A DNA stretch of 64,000 nt from Durusdinium trenchii (lineage: Eukaryota; Sar; Dinophyceae; Suessiales; Symbiodiniaceae), in assembly GCA_963970005.1 (NCBI GenBank), contig CAXAMN010022695.1, positions 2,123,971-2,187,970 of the forward strand. The letters are read 5' to 3'. The notes under the pieces are model-generated. The model worked only from the letters and a program-made list of their open reading frames with translations, made no database searches and was not told the origin of the DNA. The stretch's first letter is position 1. Every line of letters starts with the position of its first letter. The translations under genes and the position numbers were made by a program. Below are positions 29,504 through 40,029 of this stretch, piece after piece.

Positions 29504-29862
29504 GAAAACACGCTTGTCATGAAAAGTGTGCCAATGGGAGGTCAGCTGAAGAACAGAAAACTTTTTGCCTTTTCATTGCCTAGTGTTCAGTCCAGGTTCG
29601 CAAACGCTGAAGGCAAGATGTCAATGCCGTGCGGGATGCCGGGGTTGGCTGAAGAAAGTACGCTTACCAATCAACAAGAACGAAAAAAGATCCACACTTG
29701 CGGAAGATTTATTTATCAAACAGAGTCAAGCGCATTCAAAAGCTATAGGGCATACCACAAGTACCCTTTTGTTGGTCGATGCCCATCTGCACTGCACGAC
29801 GTATTGCCCTCCGGAACCGTCACTGCCCTCCTTTCAGGCTTTCCTCGCAAAGAACAAGAGAC

Positions 29863-29990
29863 CACTAGTAGCATCTAGTAGCTTCTTGTAACTAGAAGCA
29901 CGGTGCCTTACTAGTAGTAGCAAGCTACTAGTAGTAATGCCCTTGTTACTAGTAGCGCTACCCCTGCTACTAATAGCTTCTTGTTAGGCT
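29863..29990. repeat. TAGTAACAAG-family cluster
   Basis: About 130 bp of CTAGTAGTAGCAAG, TACTAGTAGTAATGCCC and TTGTTACTAGTAGC units in both orientations. It is the longest cluster of this family in the window. The flank GCAAAGAACAAGAGACC occurs on both sides (about 29848-29865 and 29997-30013), as if a unit had been inserted or duplicated. Confidence 0.75.
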
Positions 29991-30420
29991 TACCTCGCAA
30001 AGAACAAGAGACCTACTGTTGGAGACTCAGACTCTGAGGTCGAACCGTTGGCAATGCAAGGTGAGCATGGGCATCGCTAGCAACAATAAGGGACCCGGTG
30101 AGCATGGGATACCATGTCAATGTGATTGTTCGATGGGCCGGAGTTGTAAGATGTTGTAAGCATGGCAGCATGGTGGAATACATGAGTGTTTCAATATGGC
30201 ATCCCATTACCCACTGGAATTCTTCACTGGAGACACCAGTGAAAGATAGTGAAAGTACTTGGCATGGGAATCTTTGGATTGGAACTCGAAACGAACTCAT
30301 GCCAACTCCCTGCCCTTCACGGAAGGCTGCCCACTCATGCCATCCGACCCCATGGCCAACTCCCATGCTGTTTTTTGATGAGCGCCGCGTGGCTCAGGTC
30401 ATCGACTTCTACCAGAACTT

Positions 30421-30877
30421 TTGCCCGGCTTGTGGGCCAGCGGCTGGGGTGCCCGGGGTGCGCGAGCAAAACGAGCGTTCCTCGTTGGAGGCGAAGAACG
30501 GCGCGCTGAAGACGGGGATTTGGATGGAAAAGCTGAGGCAAAGCAGATTGAAGAATTGGCCGGCGATGAAAAGTACAAGGGCAAGGCTTTTCATGTTGTG
30601 TGAAGATTCCAAACCAACTAAGTCGACAATTTTTGTGTCCGCAGGCAGTTCCACTTTTGATATGCCACTGTCCCAGGTAGACTTTATGCTGATGAATTTG
30701 GGTTCACTGGAGGATGCAGAGAAGCGGCTTGGCTATGCGATTCCCACTTGGTTGCTTGTTGTTACAATTGAAGGGGCAAAGCACGGGTTTAAAGTGCTGA
30801 AGGTCTTTGAAGGCATGAGCGCTGAATCCAGGTACGCCAAAGAGCGTGGGCTCAAGGGTATTCCTGGCAAGTCTTGA
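30421..30877 (+). CDS. Hypothetical two-exon gene in the TTLL1 intron
   Basis: The first part (to about 30597) encodes KAEAKQIEELAGDEKYKGKA then FHVV. The second, after a GTCCGCAG acceptor (30645-30877), encodes SSTFDMPLSQVDFMLMNLGS, YAIPTWLLVVTIEGAKHGFK and VLKVFEGMSAESRYAKERGL before TGA. It reads as a small globular protein. I do not recognise it. It could be an inserted gene or an old duplication product. Confidence 0.35.
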
Positions 30878-32260
30878 CAGCTGTGACAAGACAATATATG
30901 CCCACACAATGGATCCCAGGAACTTGTAGCCATTGAACACATCGTGGCATGGACCCACGCATCGGCAGGAAATGCTTGGCATGGGCACGGAAGCCCGCAT
31001 GCAGACTATGGCCTAAAGTGACCTTGAATCGATTTACATTGAGATAACTATTCTGAATTCTCACGAAAGATGACCAGGTACATTCCCCACAAGGCCAGAA
31101 CAGCTTTGTGCAGTCGCTGTATTATGTTCTTTCTTCAGACCGGCCATGTGACACTTGCACATTTAGCTCAGCCAAGAGCCGCAGTTGTTTGCAAGGTTCT
31201 TATAGACTCCAAGGGCAAAATTGTCAAGAATTTCTCTGTGAGCTTGTTACCTGGTGTGAAAGTTTGCTGATTTTCTGTTGGAGGAGGCACTTGATTTGGC
31301 ATGGGGACTCACTCTTATCCTCAGTTGGATTAGTCACTATTTGCAGACAAGCATCAAGCAGCGGGTTTGTTTGCAAAAAGACTGGGTGTCTCAAATTGGC
31401 GCTCCGCTCAACCAAAGTGCGCGCGAATCTTCTTCTTTGCTGTAGGAGGTCTACGTTGGGTCGCTGAGTGCTTTGACTTTGATTGTTCTGTTCTTCTATG
31501 GGTTTTTGTGGGGTCCACTTCAGTTGACATGCCGCATATGGGGAATGGTCAAAACATGATCATTTGAGACTAGATGGACGGAATGAGCTCGAGACCTGCA
31601 CAGAATCTCCCTCCAATCCATTGAATCCAAGGTCCTGTTGGGGAAACAAAGCATTCGGAATATCTCACTAAGTGAGAAAGGCGGACTTTCTCGTTATATA
31701 AATACTGTATATTTAAACCCACAAGCGTTGAGGCAGCAGAATGCAGCACTCAAGTCATGCAGCGTTGTACACTCTAAGGCCAAGCGACCTGGATGAATTG
31801 CTGGCAGGAAGCAAGAAGGACTCCTAGATTCATAGTTGTCGTAGATGAGATGTGATAGAGAAGACTAGTAGACCAAGAAGTGTACAGGGATGGTTTTGGA
31901 AGGGGAAAACTCTCTTCCCAATGCATCCAATCGTGCTCAAAAAAATATGAGTTGAAGCCTTTCGTGCCGCCTCAATGATGTTGGCTCAAAAACAATCCTT
32001 TGCCGAGCTTCAAATAACGTTGTCCCATGTAGCCGGTTCATACATGCGCACGTTCCGTGTTGTCCATATGTGCAGCAAAGGGTGAGCTTGTACCACTCAG
32101 GCAGTTGATGGGAATCTATAAGTCCAGCAATCTGCCACGTCGATTGGATTGTTCCAGCCAAATGAAGGTAATTGCATGTATTTGTCCCAACATGTACATC
32201 TCAAAGCGAGTGAAAGGTACGACATGGCACGACAGCACGACATGGCACGACCATTTGCAG

Positions 32261-32905
32261 GTGTTTTTTGTACCGTGGGGGCTTCTGTCGTTTTTGCGCA
32301 GCTGCCTCAGAACGGCTACACTGCTACACCAAAGAGTCTCAATCCGAGAGGAGGCTACACCAAAGGCTTGTTTGTTGCTGCCCACACTAACCGGCAGAAC
32401 ATGGCCGGTCAGACGAGGTCGAACAATACAGCACAGATGTTGCTGAGATCGACAACATTTTTGTGTATCTTGGCATCATTCAAAAGGTTTCAAAGGCATG
32501 TGCCAGTGCCATGGCCAAGTGGGTTTCAAGAGCGTTGCCACTTCATCTCAGGCATTTGACCAACGTGGCCATCCAAAAGCAGGCGGAGGAGCCACAAAAC
32601 ATGGATTGTTCTTTACAAGAGGGAGGTTGTCCAGTGTACAAGATGTAGAGCATGTGTTGATTTCCCCATGGTTCTGCCTGTCGGTTGCTTTTTATCAGTC
32701 TTTTGTTAGGACTACAATGAGCAACACGGAGGGAAGTGGGTTTCGAGCTTGGAGAAGCAAAAAGAAAACACACAGACTTTGTGGTTTGCTGTGATTTGGT
32801 CCAAACATGTTTTTCATCCGTGCGCCAAAACGTGGACTTTCCTTGAGGCAATTAGTGATCTGATGCTCTTCATTGAGAGTACACGCGGAAGAGCAGCGAG
32901 TCCAG
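32261..32905 (+). CDS. TTLL1: TTLL1-like tubulin polyglutamylase, middle exons
   Basis: Continues the TTL domain. 32261-32300 encodes CFLYRGGFCRFCA, the block that follows YRPL in TTLL1. 32418-32464 encodes VEQYSTDVAEIDNIFV. 32552 to about 32600 encodes HLTNVAIQKQAEEPQ, the nearly invariant HLTN-AIQK motif. 32710 to about 32760 encodes DYNEQHGGKWVSSLEK. 32856 to about 32900 encodes DLMLFIESTRGRAAS, which lines up with the L-ESTRGKE segment of TTLL1. The GFCRFCA exon joins the upstream exon in the expected frame only with a non-canonical donor (AA|GGTGCG). The next expected exon was not found before the LINE insertion. Confidence 0.88.
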
Positions 32906-33252
32906 TCGCCCAGAGTTCGCCACCAATCAAATCGCTCATCATCATCATCATGGTTCGATTCATCGACTGCAGAATTCATCTGAGCTACGGTCAAAACATG
33001 CGAAGACCACTTCAGTAAAGACCACCACCAATAACCGTCCCTCATCTAGACGATTCTGGAATTGTAGAATTGTAATGGACTGAATCAAGTCGCAGTGTTG
33101 GTCACATGTCCCTACAAACCTTCGGTCAGAAACCTGTACCTGTACCACCCTTTACTACCTCTCGCGCCAGAAGTCGCTCAAGTGCGTCTGGCTTGTGCAA
33201 GACTCACTGGTCTTTACACAACATGAAACTCTGCCAAGCAAAGTCAACGATG

Positions 33253-34740
33253 TCAAAAGTCACACACTGGAATCTCCCAAGACTCCAGTGTACGACCCGC
33301 GCCTCGTCCGAGGAGATGAGCAATCAATTGATACCCTTCGGGTGTCACATACGGAATAGCATGGTCGATGCAACCTTGTGGCATGACCCGTCCACACGAG
33401 CGTGGTCGTGTGGAGTTAAAAATCCCAGGGAAAGCATCCGCTGCAGAATCTTTGGAGAGGATCTGCATTGCCTTGCGGATCATATTGGTGACGTCACGAA
33501 AAGTCAAGAGTTGGGCATCCAGACTGACCCTATGGCCTGACTTATGAAACACCGCCGCAAGCTCGCAAAACGAAAAGGAATACTGTTCACCAACTCTCCA
33601 ACGGAGACCACGCAGAAAGTCACAGATCTGAGTCCAATCTTCCGGCGTCGCCGGCCAATTGGCGGGCATTGGCAACCCTTTTGGAAGCTTTGGTTTCCAA
33701 GTAAAAGAAGACAGCCTCGCTTCCCATAACCACTCAGGATATCGAATCTTGCATTGTTCAGGAGAAAGAGTGTCTGGTAACTCCTGAACAGTAGGCCCGA
33801 TGGCAGATGGTTCAGCTGTGGGGAGGAGCTCGTGGAGCCGAACTAGCCAGTGTTGGTGGGACCTGATTGCAGCTCGCAAAGTGGGCCAGATGGCAGAGTC
33901 AATCGGCGCAATTCTGGTAGCCAATCGTCGGGCCGCCCCATCAACAAGCCGATTGTGAATGATGTGGCGAACCGTGGTGTTGGCTGCAGCCGCCATATCA
34001 TCTGTAAGGAGCGGAATTGGTACATTCTCAAACTTGTGGGCTGGAATCCAGTCAATGTCAAATGGCTTATCAATACCACCGCGGTGCACATAGCAAAGTT
34101 CAAAAAGGAACATCCACCAATGAAAGCACTTCCACGTAGGTTCAGCCTTGTGGCCATTGAAGATCAACTTGGCTTGGTTCACAACTGCTTGACAGTCAGA
34201 GTATATCTGCAGCCGAGTAGTGGCATGACTGCAGGCATAGATCACAGCCCACAGTTCTGTGGCATACGCAGAAAGGGACCAGTGGTTCACCTGTCCCTGG
34301 TAAATAACCTCTCTCTGGGCGTTCAGAACTGCAAATGCACCAGTTGCAAGCCAAATGCTCTCTCCAAAAATGACCGAACCATCAGTCCAGACTTCTTGCA
34401 GCAAACCTGCATTGAAACATGGGGCAATGACAAGCTCATCAGCACGACTGACTAAGAGCCGTCTTCGTGCAATAAAAGTTGGATGATGTACGTGGCCCAA
34501 AAGGCCAAAGTTGACCCCAAGTTCATGAACAGTTGGTGCTCCGAGAATGCCGCACAGTTCTTGGCACTCAAAAACCAAATGATGCATAGATTCTTTGTCC
34601 TGGCCACAAAAGCGGCATTGAGCGCTGTCGACCCAGCCAGTGCAGGCCATGCGGTCGTTGGTCAGAGTGCACCCAACGCTCACGGTCCTGGGCAGCCGCA
34701 GGAGGATTCGGCCGCAACGATAGCGAAGTGAGGGCATGAT
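33253..34740 (-). CDS. LINE ORF continued: CCHC finger and RNase H
   Basis: The downstream part of the same polyprotein, shifted by one base at about 34,725-34,745. It begins SLRYRCGRILLRLPRTVSVG. A zinc-binding segment C-x2-C-x7-H-x5-C (CRFCGQDKESMHHLVFEC) follows, typical of the finger after LINE reverse transcriptases. The RNase H domain has EVWTDGSVIF (first Asp), YATELWAVIYACSHATT (Glu), LQIYSDCQAVV (Asp) and DIDWIPAHK. An unidentified tail ends ESWEIPVCDF then a stop. The frame is open upstream to 34866, but that part is out of frame with the protein. Confidence 0.88.
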   Translation of the reverse strand: MMPSLRYRCGRILLRLPRTVSVGCTLTNDRMACTGWVDSAQCRFCGQDKESMHHLVFECQELCGILGAPTVHELGVNFGLLGHVHHPTFIARRRLLVSRADELVIAPCFNAGLLQEVWTDGSVIFGESIWLATGAFAVLNAQREVIYQGQVNHWSLSAYATELWAVIYACSHATTRLQIYSDCQAVVNQAKLIFNGHKAEPTWKCFHWWMFLFELCYVHRGGIDKPFDIDWIPAHKFENVPIPLLTDDMAAAANTTVRHIIHNRLVDGAARRLATRIAPIDSAIWPTLRAAIRSHQHWLVRLHELLPTAEPSAIGPTVQELPDTLSPEQCKIRYPEWLWEARLSSFTWKPKLPKGLPMPANWPATPEDWTQICDFLRGLRWRVGEQYSFSFCELAAVFHKSGHRVSLDAQLLTFRDVTNMIRKAMQILSKDSAADAFPGIFNSTRPRSCGRVMPQGCIDHAIPYVTPEGYQLIAHLLGRGAGRTLESWEIPVCDF

Positions 34741-37700
34741 CAAAGACACATTTGGTCTTGTGGAAGTCTTTACGGGGTGTGGAACCTGCCATATGATAAC
34801 ACGAATTCCGAGCAATAGCTTGAAGTATTTTCTTGGCATCCTGAGGTGGAATCTGTGAAAACTCAACCGGAACCGATCCCTGAAAAGAAACCTTTGCCCC
34901 CGGATGAATTTGAAGATTCAAGACATCACATGCGTGCTGGAGGCGAGAGCAAAGGGAGTGCTCCGGCCAAGTGTCGCACGCAAAGGATTTCGTGAGTTTA
35001 CGAAAAACCTCCGGGTTGGAGTGGCAAGCTCGTATTGTCTTGAACACTGTATGATAGGCATTAGCAGTCCTAGGGTCAGTTCTGTGGGGGGTAGCCAGGA
35101 CGGCCTGTACCAGCCACTTGGATCTCCACTTCGGTCGTTTGCCCCAGATGCACCTCACAATCGCATTCTGGACTTGCTCGAGCTTGACTTTCGGAATTCG
35201 GGATATGTGGGACCCAAATGTGATCTTGGGAACCACTTTGGACCCAACCAAGAAGATTCTGGTTCGCATCGAAACAGGCAACGCAGCAATGTGGTCGATG
35301 TCTGTCAAAATCTTCCTATGTGTGTTTTCGGGGTAGCCAAAATGTGAACGTGAGGAAGAGTACATTCGGGTACCAAGTGTATCAAATTCCAAAACTATGG
35401 GGAACTGCGGGAACAACTTCCTTAAGCACTGGCGGCCGTTAATAGTGTTACTCCACATGCTCGATTTGCCGGGATTGAACTGTTGCCCAGCGAGTTTGTC
35501 CCACACCTCAGTCACTTGGATTGCCTGCTGCAGCATCGAGACATTAGCCAAGTGGCACCACAAGTAACTATCATCGATATAAGCACGAGCACAAAGCTGC
35601 GGAAAGTGCTCGAGAAGATGGTACCAGACCTTATTATAGGCATTCATAGCAAGGATGGAAAATGAGCATCCTTGTGCCACACCGTTTGCATGAGTAGTGG
35701 CGACTGGGGAAGTCCAATTCCTATACGCCATATGCTTATGAAGGCCTTGGTAAATTTTCAAGAAAACCTTTACCACAGCTTGTGGGAGACCAAAGGAAAT
35801 GAACAAACAGGCAGCAAATTGAGGAATGATGCGATCGAAAGCTTTGGACTTATCAAGCTTAACACCTACAATTGTCTGATCCTCTTGGTTGGCACAATCA
35901 AGATCAAGGCGCAAGTCGTTGTAAAGCGTCGCCATGTATCTGCCCTTGACACCACCAACGATTGCAGGCGGCATGGCCCGCATCTGCCATTCTTGAAGTT
36001 GATTATATCGGGTGCCAGTGTAGGCAAGAAGAAGTGGTGGGAGGATGGTGATAAGTCTCTTGTTAATGGGCGATGCAGGCCCGGGTTTGTTCAATATGAT
36101 TTGTCGTGCAAAAGTCAAAGCTTCGGGAAGGGGTTGATCAGATTCCTCACAAAGCTGAAAGAATTCTGCAAGGATATCAAAACAAACCTTGGGCAGGGAT
36201 TGCAGTTCAACTGTTCTCCATCCATCTAACCCAGGGGCTGCGTTAGCTTTACGGCGATGTACCGATTGGAAAAGCGCAGGCCCTGAAATTGGTGGGAGCT
36301 GTGCATCAATTTGCTTATCCTGGATATACGGCCAAATGGTCTCAAGCATTTTAAGAGGGTGGTCCGCCAGAACATTGGCGGCAAAAATGCTATCCCAAGC
36401 TTCATTTAAGTTGGCAATTGCTTGCTCAGGTTGTGTGATGATGTTGCCATTACTGTCAACAACCAGATTGGGGGGTTCATCACAACTCTTGTTTCGCAAG
36501 TGTTGGAAAATGAAGCTATGACCGTGGTGCTCAGATTGCTTGATCTTCGCCTTCCACTTACGGATACGGTTCAGCCGGATGCGAGCATCAAGTGTTGTGG
36601 CGAAGTTTTCAGCCCATCTTCTAGCCCAGTAAACCTCCGTGAGGGTGGGTTTACAGGGATATTGCCAACACACAGGAGTTTTGTGCTGGGCAAGCGCACG
36701 ATGTGCCTTAATTGCAAGCTGTCTTGTGTTGAAAACATCAGTGGCATTCCCTTGAACACGGGAGAGACGGCAAAAAAGTTCATCAAGCCGGTGGATCAAG
36801 CGATACAGGTCAAGGGAGACCTTGGTGGCCGCACACCTAGTTTGTAGCTGTGACGGACAAATGCGCTTAGACAAGAACTTTGGTGGTTGAGCACGTTGAC
36901 GCGGCCCCTTCCCCCAATTAGCACCCTTATTAATCAATGTGGATTGGAAATAGTCATTGATGACACTCCACTTGGACTCAATGTCAGGGCAAGAGTCATA
37001 TGTGAGGGCAAATTGGTCGTTCCACAACTCTCTGGTATCATTCGAACTCTTGGGACATGGAACAGCTGAGACATCAAGAGGGGCAAATTTACACAGGACG
37101 TACCCGACTTGCTGGATTACAGACCATTCAAAGGTAACTTGTATTGGTCGGCGTTGACGACCAAAGTGCTCAAGAACCTTAGCTTCTTTTGTCGCACAAA
37201 AGGCCACGTGATTGAGGAGGACCCCATCAATGGAACTACAGCCCTCATCAGCACCAGAAAATGTGCAGTCTTTGGAGTATGTGTATGGCCTGGACAGGTG
37301 GCCCTCATGATCAGTGTCGGTCAGTGGGTCAATCCAACCATGCAATTGACAAGCACAAGAAATACTGCTGTAGCTCAAGGGATGGGCTTGGAAATCCCCA
37401 GCGATGGCAATGGGGATATTACCGAATTGAGCTGCCACAAGAAAAATGTGCTCAAACAAGGTGTCGTTAGCGGCATGGATGGATGCATCACCTGATGCCC
37501 CGGTGGTTGCATACACACTGAAGAACAAACCTTTGATGGTACGGGTCACTTGATACCAAGCAGCCACAACTCGTTTGGTTTTGAACATGTCACAATAAAG
37601 ACCTGTTTGGTCGTGTTCTGGCATGAAGGGCTCAATGCAAACACTGGATCCCAAGATCGCCGTACCTCCGCATGGGGTTTTGGTGGTTCCGTTCTGGTGC

Positions 37701-37999
37701 CAATGGCCAGGAAGCAAATCACCAAACACCGGACGAAGGCCCAACATTTCAACATTCTTTTGGGTGGTTTTGTGATTGGTTTTTCCCACCCTGGTTTCTT
37801 GCAAACATGTAACATCAGCTTGCCACGACTTCCACAGTTGGTTGGTGTTCATTGATCCGATATTGGCGGAAACCAGCTTCATACACGGGAATTGACCAAA
37901 CAGTGCAAAGGGATGTTCACCGCGTGAATTTGGGTACCTAGTTTCAAGTTTTGAAGTTGAACGGAGATCCAAAGTTGTGTTGGCGGCCTTGCAGTGCAA
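34568..37999 (-). CDS. LINE ORF: endonuclease and reverse transcriptase
   Basis: 1143 codons. Residues about 40-270 form an exonuclease-endonuclease-phosphatase-type domain: KLVSANIGSMNTN, the catalytic glutamate in CLQETRVG, AIAGDFQAH (usually GDFN) and SSIDGVLLN. Residues about 560-870 are the reverse transcriptase: KANAAPGLDGW, IILNKPGP, VGVKLDKSKAFDRI (first catalytic Asp), NGVAQGCSFS, and ARAYIDDS at 805-812 (YIDD, the usual F/YxDD). A thumb-like region follows with LNKP-independent WKSK-type basic segments. The frame then runs out at about residue 1100, where the rest of the protein continues in another frame. Both enzymes keep their catalytic residues, so decay is recent. Confidence 0.9.
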   Translation of the reverse strand: MHCKAANTTLDLRSTSKLETRYPNSRGEHPFALFGQFPCMKLVSANIGSMNTNQLWKSWQADVTCLQETRVGKTNHKTTQKNVEMLGLRPVFGDLLPGHWHQNGTTKTPCGGTAILGSSVCIEPFMPEHDQTGLYCDMFKTKRVVAAWYQVTRTIKGLFFSVYATTGASGDASIHAANDTLFEHIFLVAAQFGNIPIAIAGDFQAHPLSYSSISCACQLHGWIDPLTDTDHEGHLSRPYTYSKDCTFSGADEGCSSIDGVLLNHVAFCATKEAKVLEHFGRQRRPIQVTFEWSVIQQVGYVLCKFAPLDVSAVPCPKSSNDTRELWNDQFALTYDSCPDIESKWSVINDYFQSTLINKGANWGKGPRQRAQPPKFLSKRICPSQLQTRCAATKVSLDLYRLIHRLDELFCRLSRVQGNATDVFNTRQLAIKAHRALAQHKTPVCWQYPCKPTLTEVYWARRWAENFATTLDARIRLNRIRKWKAKIKQSEHHGHSFIFQHLRNKSCDEPPNLVVDSNGNIITQPEQAIANLNEAWDSIFAANVLADHPLKMLETIWPYIQDKQIDAQLPPISGPALFQSVHRRKANAAPGLDGWRTVELQSLPKVCFDILAEFFQLCEESDQPLPEALTFARQIILNKPGPASPINKRLITILPPLLLAYTGTRYNQLQEWQMRAMPPAIVGGVKGRYMATLYNDLRLDLDCANQEDQTIVGVKLDKSKAFDRIIPQFAACLFISFGLPQAVVKVFLKIYQGLHKHMAYRNWTSPVATTHANGVAQGCSFSILAMNAYNKVWYHLLEHFPQLCARAYIDDSYLWCHLANVSMLQQAIQVTEVWDKLAGQQFNPGKSSMWSNTINGRQCLRKLFPQFPIVLEFDTLGTRMYSSSRSHFGYPENTHRKILTDIDHIAALPVSMRTRIFLVGSKVVPKITFGSHISRIPKVKLEQVQNAIVRCIWGKRPKWRSKWLVQAVLATPHRTDPRTANAYHTVFKTIRACHSNPEVFRKLTKSFACDTWPEHSLCSRLQHACDVLNLQIHPGAKVSFQGSVPVEFSQIPPQDAKKILQAIARNSCYHMAGSTPRKDFHKTKCVFDHALTSLSLRPNPPAAAQDRERWVHSDQRPHGLHWLGRQRSMPLLWPGQRIYASFGF

Positions 38000-38100
38000 A
38001 GACGTCTAGGTGAGAAGCTTGCATCCGATATGGAGCAAATCATCGTGCCTTGGGCAGCATGTGGAAGAGGCCACACAGACATAGCCAGAAGTTTGCATCA

Positions 38101-40029
38101 GTAATCCTACTAGAACTAGCCCGTTTCAACCATTTGGTCCAGAAACGCAAAAGTACCAACTCCTCTTTCAGGAGTGGGGTGCAAAAAGGTCAGAACTCAA
38201 GTCGATATGAAGAAATAAGTATAAAGAAGTATCAATTCCAAGTTCAGCTTATTTCGGCTTGGCAATAAAGGAGGCTCCTTCCAAGTCTGCAGATTGCGCA
38301 GCAGAGAAGTGTCATGCGGTACCGAAAAAAAACAAAAGGAGACGGTATAACTCATGTATGTGCATAGTAAATATATATGTATTGTCGTTGTTTTTTTGAG
38401 GGGGTTCTATAACTAATTCATGAGAGGTACAGTATATATTTATTTAATATATATTTTGAAGACTCCCTTTGCCACTTCTGCAGTTGATGAGAATAAAATA
38501 TGCGAGGTCAGTGGTGATTTGTTTCGACCTGTTTAAGGATGCACGTGCAAACCTACTGCGTGAACATGATGCAAAGAAGTTCCTCATTCGACAACAGGAA
38601 GGAATCCAGAATTTGCAACTGCATGACAGATGCGCCTGAGCGTTACTTAGCAAGGACTCATTACAAATTTCAACATGTTGTGAAGCAGACCAACATCTGC
38701 AATGCACTCAACTGGTTGACTAGTGATGGGTTGATGATGCCAGAAATGTTGCGTTAAGGTCATAGGAGTTCTTGCATCATAAATTACCAGCCGATAGGCA
38801 TGGCTGAGTCCTCAATTGAACAATAATCTCAGTAATTTTGATGATGCAAGTGGTGCAATATTTAAGGTGTAGCATCATTAGCATATCAAGTATTCTACTG
38901 CGGTGAACTGACTTGGTGTATAAGTCCAGGAAGAGCACAGGAGACTGGACAATCACTGCATTCCTTTCAAAGTAGGAAAGGAAAGTAGCGCTTGACTTTT
39001 GTTGCTCTAGTAGCTGAGTTGAAATCACAGATTACAGTCACGGTGCTTGACAGCTTTTTTTATATAAGCAGATTGATTGGAAAGGTTGGGCACAGTAGTC
39101 CGCCTAGAAAAGTTACCCCCTAAGCCGGAAGAAAAAGGGCACCCCCTAGAACTGTAAATGTCCAAGGGAGTTAGCCATTTGTACAAGAACCTGGGATTCA
39201 AGCCTATCCCATGATGAGTGACAGTGGATGAGGGTTAGTGAAGGCCTTGTGTATTTTGGCTCTCTCATATCGAGCCTCCATGTGAAACTTTGCGCCTTCT
39301 GCTTTCCTGTGGCTCAAAAATGCAGCTTCGACTTCACCCGTAACAACAATACAGTAATATAATATTGACGCCTCAATCCCTACAGCGTTTGGTTTTTGTC
39401 TCCTCCCTTCTCAAGTGTCATATTATGCTATTGTTGCGCGTTCGAATCACATGTTTCTCTGGGCACTGTGTTATCGATGACATGCTGACAGCATGGGTGT
39501 AATGGATGGATGGATCCTGGCACAATTTGCATCCAAACAAAGCACTATACTAGCTCCTGTGCTTTTCAATCGATTGGTGGATGTTCACAATGTGACCTTG
39601 AGATGCCTTGAGCACTTCCGAGTGCTTCGTAGGACAAGACCTGGGGTGTCTCCATTGCGTGGAACCACGCAAATAAGAATGGGCTGGACATTTCTTGAAG
39701 CCGTAGCCATTGGCCATGGATGCCTTTCGGTCACGAAAGGCAGAAACCATTTTTTCTGAGTCGTACTATGTCCAGTGCCACACAACAATTCTCTGGAACA
39801 CCTAATTACGATCAAAGAACAATAAATCAACACCCCGGGCCGCGGCACTGTTCGATCTTTGAGGTGCACACCTTGAAGGCCGGAGTGGATTCACACCAGA
39901 TGGATGTGTTTTCTTTGGCAAAAAGGGTTTGCAATTTAACTTGGAGATTGTTGATTATTTGCATTGATGCCAATCTGCTGTTTTTTTTAAATGTACGTGT
40001 TTGTGGGAGTGAATTTTTGCATGCGCCAG
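38101..40029. other. TTLL1 intron right of the LINE
   Basis: One open segment (about 38482-38636) encodes KYARSVVICFDLFKDARANL and LREHDAKKFLIRQQEGIQNL, plausible protein of unknown type. The TTLL exon expected before AVQGIIVNDKHC was not recognised. Confidence 0.4.

Larger units (their letters stand above)
28197..32260. other. Large TTLL1 intron with repeats and unassigned frames
   Basis: A roughly 4-kb intron between YRPLK and the next TTLL exon. It holds open segments at 29273-29503, 29620-29880 and 30421-30877 and a TAGTAACAAG cluster at 29863-29990. None of the frames matches TTLL. Confidence 0.6.
32938..38100 (-). mobile_element. LINE retrotransposon with endonuclease, RT and RNase H, antisense in the TTLL1 intron
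   Basis: The element reads right to left. It carries one long polyprotein interrupted by one frameshift: apurinic-type endonuclease, reverse transcriptase, CCHC finger and RNase H. The right end is placed just before the ORF start at 37999 (5' UTR not delimited). The left end is placed at an (ATG)n/(CAT)n run at about 32938-32952, which would be the 3' tail on the element strand; this is inference. Target-site duplications could not be identified by eye. It lies between TTLL1 exons ending at about 32900 and resuming at 40030, so it is intronic and opposite in orientation to the gene. Confidence 0.85.

Noticed and set aside
33253-34866. LINE RNase H frame as a separate host gene
   Set aside because: The frame continues the RT frame after one base shift and carries the CCHC finger expected after a LINE reverse transcriptase.
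39430-39460. tRNA T-loop-like GCGTTCGAATCAC
   Set aside because: No matching acceptor, D or anticodon stems could be folded around it.
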